Source: Saccoglossus kowalevskii (taxonomy: Eukaryota > Hemichordata > Enteropneusta > Harrimaniidae). From it: a stretch of DNA of 16,076 nucleotides. Below the pieces are notes generated by a model. The model saw nothing but the letters and a program-made list of their open reading frames with translations, searched no databases and was not told where the DNA came from. The stretch covers positions 71,508-87,583 of the forward strand of contig NW_003113965.1 of NCBI RefSeq assembly GCF_000003605.2, written 5' to 3'. A program made the position numbers and the translations under genes. This document shows, in pieces, positions 1 through 8,300 of this stretch. Position 1 is the stretch's first letter; each line of letters begins with the position of its first letter.

Positions 1-895
1 TGTCTATTTTGTCAGGTCTGGTCCATTTTGTAATGTCTGGTCCATTTTGTAATTTCTGGTCCATTTTGTAATGTCTAATCTATTTTGTTAAGTCTAGTTC
101 ATTTTGTCGTCTATTTTGTCAAGTCTAGTCCATTTTGTTGTCCATTTTTTAATGTCTGGTCCATTTTGTTGTCTATTTTGTCATGTCTGGTCCATTTTGT
201 AATGTCTGGTCCATTTTGTAATTTCTGGTCCATTTTGTAATGTCTAGTCTATTTTGTTGTCCATTTTGTAATGTCTGGTCCATTTTGTTGTCTATTTTGT
301 CATGTCTGGTCCATTTTGTTGTCTATTTTGTAATGTCTGGTCCATTTTGTTGTCTATTTTGTAATGTCTGGTCCATTTTGTAATGTCTGGTCCATTTTGT
401 CTATTTTGTCATGTCTGGTCCATTTTGTAATGTCTGGTCCATTTTGTTGTCTATTTTGTCATGTCTAATCTACATTGTATTTTGTCAAGTCTTGTCTATT
501 TTAATATGTCTGGTCTATTTTGTTGTGTCAGGTCATTTTCCTAGTCTATTTTGTCATGTCTGGTCATTTTCCTGGTCTATTTTGAATTTTTTAGTCTATT
601 CTCTATTCTATTTATTATGTCTAGTCTATTTTGTTTTCTATTTGTCATGTTTAGTATATTTTCTGGTCTATTCTGTTATGTCAGGTCTATTTTGTGCTCA
701 ATTTTTCATATCTGGTCTATTTTGGCATGTCTATTTTCTGAACTATTTTGTCATGTCTGGTCTATTTTGGCATGTTTGCAGGTCTATATTCTGGTCTATT
801 TTGTCATGTCTTGTCTATTTTCTGGTCTATTTTGTTATATCTGGTCTATTTTGTCATGTCTGATCTATTTTCTGGTATATTTTGTCTAGTAGAAA
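1..895. repeat. T-rich minisatellite array (about 19-bp unit)
   Basis: This is a tandem array of imperfect units built on a core like aatgtctggtccattttgt, mixed with shorter units such as tgtctattttgtc. The left half (to about 470) is more homogeneous and keeps 'ggtccattttg'. The right half drifts to 'ggtctattttg' and to variants such as 'tattttctgg' and 'ttttggcatg', then fades out near 895. The array is cut by the window start, so its full length is unknown. Two long overlapping open frames (about 411-889) are by-products of a T-rich repeat with few stops; their translations are only shuffled Phe/Leu/Ser/Val/Trp repeats. I infer non-coding satellite DNA. Confidence 0.93.
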
Positions 896-1292
896 AAGAA
901 ATCTATTAGGTAGAAATGAGCAGTTTTACTAATAACGGGTAACAAATTATTTCTGAATCACTTCTTCTTTATTTATAATCAACACTGATGGACATGCAGT
1001 CACCTAGCAACTACAGAACTTGTATTTTTTTCACTCAGAGTAGCACAGTCTGTATCTGGTGATGCTTGATTATTAACAATCAACATTTTTGTTCGCTTCT
1101 ACTAAACTTTTATGCTCAAGTTTAACTTGTACAAGAATTAACTCTTAGGTAAAAGGAACATTCAACATTTTGAAACTGTGCTAATATATACATGTATAAC
1201 ATGCAACAGTGAGAATTTTCCTCACATTAAATCAAACACACTGTTATAGTTATATTTAAAACATTCATGATATCAAGAAACCAATTAATTAA
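896..1292. other. Intergenic DNA with no gene seen
   Basis: This is AT-rich sequence between the minisatellite and the palindromic repeat element. The only item of note is an X-box-like motif at 999-1011, listed separately. I see no exon with plausible splice sites or start codon on either strand. Confidence 0.6.
999..1011. promoter_or_regulatory. X-box-like motif (possible RFX site)
   Basis: GTCACC-T-AGCAAC fits the RFX consensus RYYNYY-N(1-3)-RRNRAC. It shares its right half (CCTAGCAAC) exactly with the stronger X-box at 14715-14727. No gene start is visible nearby, so it may belong to a gene outside the window or be a chance match. It is seen in sequence; function is unsupported. Confidence 0.3.
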
Positions 1293-1476
1293 TACTGTAA
1301 AATCTGTATTAGAAACCGCGGCTTCTATTAAAATGGTACAATGCAACAGGGGGGATGCGGCTTCTAATAGAGCATCTACACATATGAGAAATGATGAATT
1401 TTTGGTTCTCAATTATTCAAAAAAAATAGGTGCGACTTCTATTAGGAATGCGGCTTCTAATACAGATTTTACGGTA
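1293..1476. repeat. Palindromic repeat element with inner GCGGCTTCTATTA copies
   Basis: Two 22-bp arms, 1293-1314 (begins tactgtaaaatctg) and 1455-1476 (ends cagattttacggta), are reverse complements with one mismatch. Between and within them the 13-bp motif GCGGCTTCTATTA recurs at 1318, 1357 (as ...CTAATA), 1432 (GCGAC variant) and 1450. Its higher G+C stands out from the surroundings. The organisation suggests a short non-autonomous mobile or hairpin element, about 184 bp long. No clear target-site duplication was found, so the class is undetermined. Overlapping short open frames on both strands look incidental. Confidence 0.75.
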
Positions 1477-1847
1477 GGTATATTCTTACATTAAATTTAC
1501 AACAAAACTTTAAAACATTTTATACTAAATAGTACCCAATATTGCCATAAAACATGATTACTGTAACATACTGTATTTAGTGGAACTGTGAAACCAGTAT
1601 AAACTAGTTTAAATCAGTACAAACCAGAGCATAACAAATATTTTCACTGGTTTGCAAAGGTACATTGTAATTCTAATCATATAAAACAGAAATTAAAATT
1701 CTGTCCTTGGCTGCTAAGAAATATTCAAATTTAAACTCTATTTGTTACATATTTCCTTATATGGTAATATTGAGGACTAGTAAATAATTTAAATCCCCCT
1801 TAGTACATTAAAGTCTATTTTTTATACCATCATACACTTGGTATATA
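1477..1847. other. Intergenic DNA with no gene seen
   Basis: This is AT-rich, stop-dense sequence. A few copies of a 'aaaccagt'-type word occur at 1590-1655 in both orientations, too short to call an element. Confidence 0.5.
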
Positions 1848-1978
1848 TATCACATCTAGCAATGGTAAATGACAGTCACATCTCTATGTTTTGCCAGTGG
1901 CTGTTTACAGTAAATGTAGGAATTAACATTTGCACACACTTAAGACATCCAAAAATGAACTCCATGCTAGATGTGATA
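1848..1978. repeat. Short inverted repeat (14-bp perfect arms)
   Basis: TATCACATCTAGCA at 1848-1861 is the exact reverse complement of 1965-1978. One gap extends the match by a further TGG/CCA on the inner side. The arms are 103 bp apart. I see no target-site duplication. It may be a degraded short inverted-repeat transposon or a chance palindrome. Confidence 0.45.
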
Positions 1979-2910
1979 CTCCACATTACAGCCTTTTATC
2001 TGTGTATCCCAAAAAGAATATGTGCATATCATGCATTATAGCAAATATATATATTAGAATTATTGACAATCACTGAAAGCCTAAAGACAAAGATGTGATG
2101 CCTCCTGTTATTGTTACAATTAATGTTCCAAATATAACAGACTCAACAATGAATCAATCATGGCCCACTACAGAGGACAAGCAACTTTCAAAGATTGTCA
2201 AACAATATGACCTTATAAGAAATAATAATAATAAATTAGTTATCAAAAATCTTGAAATTGAGATCAATAACTTAGTATAATACAGCTACTTTCAACTTAC
2301 TATGTAGCACTATGTGTTCTCCTGTGAAACAATTGTCTTGTGGTAACGCATGCAAAATATTAAATGTTAGAATGATACATGATATTAATAATTACCATGT
2401 AAGCCGGGTGATAACCCAATGAGACACTGCAAACACACACACATTTTAGGCCATATTATAAAAAAGTCTGATATATTCATAATATCTGTATTACAACTGT
2501 AATCACTCATTCACTTGTCCAGGTAATATTTACATATTATATCAAAATTTATCTTGCAATCTAATTGAAATCTATTTAAATCTCAGGTTCTTTACAGCGT
2601 GTATTTTTTTTTATCAAATTTCACATACCGATATTTTATTTTATTGGTACTATATTTATTACCATTTTTTAATTTTTTATATAATCTTTATTTTATATAA
2701 ATTTGATTACCGAAGCTAAAAAACTACCAACAAATATATAATAAATCAAAATTAAATTAAAATTGAAATATATGAAAAATAATAATAATTATATATCAAA
2801 TTGGGATAGTATCAAATGACAACAACCATGTCAAATTACATCACTATTTGAGTAATTGAGTGGGCATGGCTCATGAAAGGGCACACAGTTTAAATGTGAG
2901 GTGCTTTTAA
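1979..2910. other. Intergenic DNA with no gene seen
   Basis: This stretch is very AT-rich, with homopolymer and AAT-type runs (for example 2220-2235 and 2770-2790). A 61-codon open frame on the plus strand (2095-2280) is Asn/Ile-rich, lacks splice context or a recognisable domain, and is treated as chance. The last four bases, TTAA (2907-2910), form one flank of the next transposon. Confidence 0.5.
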
Positions 2911-3623
2911 AGGGAAAGTCAAGGCTAACAACATAATACTCCTCGATGAAAGAGCTCGGCAAATGTAAGAACATGCAATTTACAGTTTTTTTTATATCAC
3001 TTCTCATTCTCTAGATATTTAATTTTTCATCAATTTATGTAGTCCACCATCTTGATTCTTCAGCAAAAGACTATGGGTAAAGTACAGTATGACATCATAG
3101 AGTCTGTTGTCAGAAATTGAGAAAATGATTTCATCTATAACTTCAAAAGTTGAACTTCAAATTGGCTGAAAGTTTTTGAACATGGTAGCATACATGTACT
3201 GGTGCCAAACATGCTTATAAAATAGTTGTCATGGAAACAGAACTGAAAATATTTATTTTTATGTTTTTCTTACAAATGCTCAAATTTCCTTATATTGTAT
3301 ACAAATTTATGTTTATTTGTAACATTCTAATTTACATTACTATAATTATATACAAAAGTAATATGCTAAATTAATTCGCATCAGTATTTCCCATGTTATA
3401 GATGAAATCATTTTCTCAATTTCTGAAAACAGACTATGATGTCATACTTTACCCATAATCCTTTGCTTGAGAATCAAGATGGCTGACTACATAGTACTGA
3501 TGAAATGTTGAATATCTAGAGAATCAAATGTGATATAAAAAAAACTTTAAATTGCATTCTCCTACATTTGTGGAGCTTTTTCTAGGGGGGGGGGTCATTG
3601 TGTTGTTTGGCTTGACTTCCCTT
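2911..3623. mobile_element. TTAA-flanked long-inverted-repeat MITE
   Basis: This is a 713-bp element whose left arm (2911-3141) and right arm (3395-3623) are reverse complements over about 230 bp, with scattered mismatches and small gaps. They enclose a 253-bp AT-rich centre. The ends read AGGGAAAGTCAAGGC on the left and, reverse complemented, AAGGGAAGTCAAGCC on the right. Both ends abut TTAA (2907-2910 and 3624-3627), the expected target-site duplication. It carries no transposase. TTAA duplication is known for the piggyBac and Kolobok superfamilies; a purine-GGG end fits Kolobok better, but this is inference. The right arm includes a run of ten G (about 3584-3593). Single-stranded, the element could fold into a long hairpin. 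Confidence 0.9.
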
Positions 3624-3627
3624 TTAA

Positions 3628-5178
3628 GTGCATGCACTAATCTATTATTATCAACATGTCACACACCACAAAGACTTAAACATTCTCAAGTGCTTTGCAG
3701 CATTGGGTTGAAAATATTCAGACACTTTTGTGATGTCAATTCTAGTGTCTAAAAAAATTACATGGACTTTTGATATTACCAAGTAAATCAAGTCTAATGG
3801 ATTCTTGAGAGATAATGACATCACCAGTTTCAATGTACTGGATTATAGGATATGCAATAAATCTTATTAACAAAGCAATGTGAACTTTAGATCTGGTTAG
3901 TTCAACACCACTGATTCGGCAGAGAATTACTTCCAGATATTTTTATTCAAAAAAAACAGGAAATTAAAAAAACATTTGATAATGTGGACAAGTGATGAAA
4001 AGTCTAATAATTGTAATACAGTTATTGTGACTACAGGAGACATTTGTTGTACATACACATGTGTATATTTTGTCAGAGGATGACATCCACGCATCGGACC
4101 ACAGTGAAGGGTAGAAAAATGGATGTTAGAAAGACCCAGTGATGAGTGACACTGGTAAAGATTTCTGTGAAGTGAGAATATAGTTTACTAGAGAATCTAA
4201 ACTGAAACAAGTAGGGCATATTACATGGTGGGTGGTGCTGCATTTGAAGATACTTAATTTATCTATTTTTTATCTATTGTAATTTTTTGGGGAAAAGTCA
4301 TGAGAAAAAAGTGATTTGATAATGATAGAATATTGCAAATTGCTTAATTTTTGCCACTTTCAATTTTTACAATTCCATAATTTGAAAGCTTTTGTGTGAA
4401 CAAAATTAGGGGAAGTTTTTTTGTTTTTACTGACATTTTAGAATAAATATTATCTGAATACTGTTTTTGCTGCTAGGAAATTAAAGGATTTCATGGCTCT
4501 TGGGAGGACATTTGCAGGACTTCCACTGGGAAATAATTTTCACTGACTCACGAAATTCCTGAAAAAATGTATGCTTGCAAAATTCAAGTGGTGTATGCAT
4601 GGTTGTGAAAATATATTTGAAACTTTGGACTATTAAAATGTCTGATCTTTCTATGTTGCTCTAATTGTCCAAACAAATTGAACATAGGAGGTTGGATAAT
4701 TGAGAACATGACACTGTGAGAACATGTCTGTTTTTGGCCAGGTGTGGCACACGTCATACACGCCTCAAATAAGTCACACATAGCAAGATACAAGGCAAAG
4801 TTCTAATAGTACATATTGTATTTTTATAATGTTCCACATACTTATATCGTGCATGTGATTTAATTAAAGTAATATTGGTTCAAATTATTGTGCCTCATTC
4901 ATGCACTCATATTGACATAAAAACACAGACTTACTTTTTGATAACTGATTGGAGAAGACTAAAATGTTTAGCACAGAAAGAAAAACAAATTGAACAATAG
5001 AAGTGAGGTATATCTTCAGTTGTGTAGAAGTATGTGAAATGTTACAATGATGACTTAAATCATGATATATCTTCAATTTGAAATAAATTCTATTTCCATA
5101 GAAACAATTTTGCATACAAAATAACTATCATCCCACTATTATTCATCCTAACCCCAATATCCCATAATATTACCCATA
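3628..5178. other. Stretch downstream of the minus-strand gene, no exon seen
   Basis: If the nine-exon gene ends in exon 9, this is its 3' flank; if not, it is intron. I looked for phase-compatible minus-strand acceptors and found only weak ones followed quickly by stops (for example near 4558). A minus-strand ATTAAA poly(A)-type signal occurs around 4860, about 320 bases past the possible stop. A 33-bp plus-strand segment near 4077-4110 has splice-like edges but is too short to call. Confidence 0.45.
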
Positions 5179-5310
5179 CTACCTTGCTGATGATGGTCTG
5201 TCACTATTGGGTGGTACCGGAGTACTCATTATCCTATCCGGTGCCGTGCTTGGTCTTTTATGTAGTGCCATGGCTGGCTGATGGTAACCATACTTAGCAT
5301 CTGGTGCAAT
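5179..5310 (-). CDS. Exon 9 (possible terminal exon)
   Basis: The acceptor is gattttccag|ATTGCACC, phase 0. It encodes residues 457-499, including KRPSTAPDR and the end DRPSSAR. At 5183 the sequence AAG|gtagta resembles a donor (phase 2). Read through, it gives AGG then TAG at 5181-5179, so the exon can also be terminal. I could not find a convincing further exon, so I prefer the terminal reading, with modest certainty. The motif KRPSTAP echoes KRPTTAP in exon 3, supporting membership in the same gene. Confidence 0.75.
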   Translation of the reverse strand: MAPDAKYGYHQPAMALHKRPSTAPDRIMSTPVPPNSDRPSSAR

Positions 5311-8300
5311 CTGGAAAATCAGTAAATGTTACGTGAACACAATAAATTCACAAATTTAGCACTAAAAGGACTCTTATAAAAATGGCTAAATAATTCTATG
5401 GTGTTTCTATATAATTTAAGACATTTGGTACTTTTTCTATACAAATTCTATAAACTTCAATAGAATTTCTGTGGAATTCTATAAAAATGGAAGACAAATG
5501 TGTGTAATTTTGTCAGCATCATTTATTTTATGTTTTTGTCAAACCCTGCAAATGGGAGTGTGCATGGAATCATGGGAAGAAACGGTGTGCATTGTGATAA
5601 CTGTCATAAAGGTGATACTTGTTTTCAACTCTGGAAGGACAGTAGAATCTGCCAGGTGTGCTTGTAATTTACATACAACGGTGTTTACAACTTTGGAGGG
5701 AGAATTGGAATCTACCAGGTGCAGTTATTTGAATAACAAAGGATGTTTATGATCTACTGAGTTGCCTATGTGACACAGCTGCTAGCAAGATCACATTCTG
5801 ATTGGCTCATGTGGAAACCCAGGTGGTGATAGACTCAGGACATCATTTCAACTTGGTTTCCGGTGTGTCCTACTACGATATTGTGTGACAAGTGATACAG
5901 GCTACAACCATCATTCTGTGAGACTTGTATGAACTGCTCTGTGATCTCCTGCTTCCAGCGGTGCCCTCCAGAATACCAGCATTCCTCTGCAAGCAAGACT
6001 CCTGTATTTCTTCGTTGTTGTGTTGCAGAAGCCATTGACTGTCGTCCATTAATACATCTTGGAACTGTGAGTTATCATCAATGCACACTTCCCTAAGCAA
6101 TACCCTATTTTAGTGACTTTATTCATTGTATTTTTCTATGCTTAGTTTCTTGTAATTATTTTGAGAGGTATTAAAGCCAGGAGCTTTAACTCGATATTTT
6201 GGTGTATGTTTATTTCATTTCCGGTACTATTGTCTTGTCTACCCCATACTAGCAGTGAAAGATCCCCCTGTCCAGTGTGAATTTTGTGGGTGGCCCTCTC
6301 AATTGTGATAAGCAGGCCTTGCACTGTCACTAATTTCTTTAGACTTTTACAGAAATTCTATAATTTTCTATAAATAACATACAAGGCAACATTCAAGTCT
6401 AATCAAATAAACAACATAGCCAAATACGCATTTGGTCAATCTGGCAATTGAGTTAATATTACTCAAATTCAGTGAGACCATGGTGGCTGTGAACAAGTTC
6501 TAACAGGTTTTTTTGGTTTGTTTTTTCTACTGTACTAATCAATTGTAATTTTAATGATGTAATATTAAATAAAACACAATCATGACAGTGATTTATTATA
6601 TGTACATTGTATAAAATTATTGATGTCTTATGTAATCTGAGGTAGAATACCTTTTCTCTGGACTCTTCCATATGTTCTCGGACAGTCTCTGTTAAGTCAA
6701 CAATAGTGTCAAACTTAACACTAGGATGTCTTTTGTATTGTTCAATTGCACTCCTGTGAGACAAAAACATGCATCACTTACAATCATTTATAATGTAAAA
6801 CATTCAATTGTGGTCAAAACAAAATACTAATTGAAAGACATTTGTGAAGACGAGTCACCAGTCAAAATGTGTCTACCATGAAACTAAAAAAGTTTACAAT
6901 ATAGATCTGAAATTGTAACTAATGCACAATTCTGTATAATAGTAATGAATAAAGTGGCCCCAAGACCTATAGGTATATTATGAAAAATTATTAACAAAGC
7001 CACAACAAAATCAAAATACTCAACCTATTCTGCCACAAGGGGGCAGTATAACAATAATTGGGCTTACTTTATTCTAGCATCTTGAGTCAGTTCGCTTGGC
7101 ACATGCACAGATACAGGGTCTGTCGGTACATTATGACGTAGTTTAACCGGTGGTGTTTGTCCTCTCTGTTTTGGATCCATACAATATGTTTCTGTTTCTT
7201 TGTAGAAATTCTCCAAAGATTGGTATGTAATTCTATCATGGTCATCACTATCTGTGAATACATTAGTCTTTTATAATTTATACAGATTATAAAGATAATT
7301 AAATTATTATTATACACAACACATAATTTATCATACAATAAGTTTATGGGAGCATCTTTCTTTCTTCATATTATGGCAATTAAATGCAGTATTTTTAGGC
7401 ATCAACCACACAAACACAATAACAATGTGATTTACCCTTAGCATTAAGCTTTTGTTCATAATTCAAAAACTAGTTCCCCAAGTTGTTTCTTTAGAGTCTC
7501 AAATAGTGAGAATACTTCTCTTTGCCAAAATTTAGTGAAAACCTGTCCAAAGTGTTGCATTCCCCAATATGAGTCATCTTGGATCTTATCAAGTTCCTCA
7601 CACTAGCCTCCATACTGGTCTGTAGAATGCACCCACCCACCCACCCACCCAGAGTATTTTGGTACTCTAACTAGTAATTGTTTTCCTCATAATAAGACTA
7701 CAAAAACTGAAATGTCAATGTTCAAAAGATCAATACACTGTAGTTCATTTTGACAATTCCCTAGAATATATTAACCAGATAACCTGTTTGTGTTGGGGGG
7801 AATCAGCATTAATTTTTTTTTTATTACTTTGGGATTTGACTTATTAAAAATTAGGGGGTGTAGGTTTTAAAAAATAATTCTACAAGAAAAACTACCAGAA
7901 CAAATTTTTCTATGACCAGAAAAATGCAAAAAAGATGTACAGCAACATTATTCTGAAAACAAATCTAGCTTAAAAGTGAATGAAAACAATAATTATCAGT
8001 TTTTTTCTACCATTTCTTCTCCAGGGTTTGCAATGCTATACAACTTTCCAATTCACCTTTAGATACAGTGTCTTCACTTTGTACGGCATAGCTTGCAATA
8101 ACTTCATCCGTGTAGTATTCAGGTTTTTCACACGCTTCATGTGAGCTATATCGTATACCGTGAGGAGTTCCACTACGGCCGTAAAATTGTAACCGACCAA
8201 TGAAATCCTGTCCATAACTTTGTTTTTGTTTGAATTCTTCCCAGGCCTTCAAATTCGCTGCCTTTTTTTCTTCCGGTGTTGGAGACGCATGTTTGGGGGT

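Larger units (their letters stand above)
5311..6650. other. Intron 8, containing an insertion-like block
   Basis: This is an AT-rich intron. Clusters of a 'ttctata' word occur at 5390-5490 and again at 6350-6375. Between them lies a block with more G+C, described separately. Open frames on both strands inside it have no splice context consistent with the gene. Confidence 0.55.

Noticed and set aside
411-889. Two long overlapping plus-strand open frames (150 and 112 codons)
   Set aside because: They lie wholly in the minisatellite, use its T-rich units, and give repetitive Phe/Leu/Val/Ser strings in two frames at once. They are artefacts of a stop-poor repeat.
1-895. CRISPR-like array
   Set aside because: Units are contiguous, imperfect and of mixed length with no unique spacers, and the window is eukaryotic.
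2095-2280. 61-codon plus-strand frame
   Set aside because: Asn/Ile/Lys-rich, no domain, no splice or poly(A) context; it is expected by chance in AT-rich DNA.
3552-3833. Opposed short frames on both strands
   Set aside because: They overlap the right arm of the hairpin transposon and its flank and resemble no protein family.
4077-4110. Possible plus-strand mini-exon with splice-like edges
   Set aside because: Only about 33 bp, with no compatible partner exons and stops soon after.
5471-5752. 93-codon plus-strand frame in intron 8
   Set aside because: It spans an imperfect tandem repeat, has no splice context and no recognisable protein; more likely part of an inserted repeat.
5835-6330. 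Several minus-strand frames in intron 8 as extra exons of the gene
   Set aside because: Exons 8 and 9 already join in phase. These frames overlap each other, lack good splice sites and sit in the compositionally distinct block.
7087-7338. 83-codon minus-strand open frame over exon 7
   Set aside because: It reads a different frame from the one demanded by the phase of exons 6 and 8. The exon itself is kept in the other frame.
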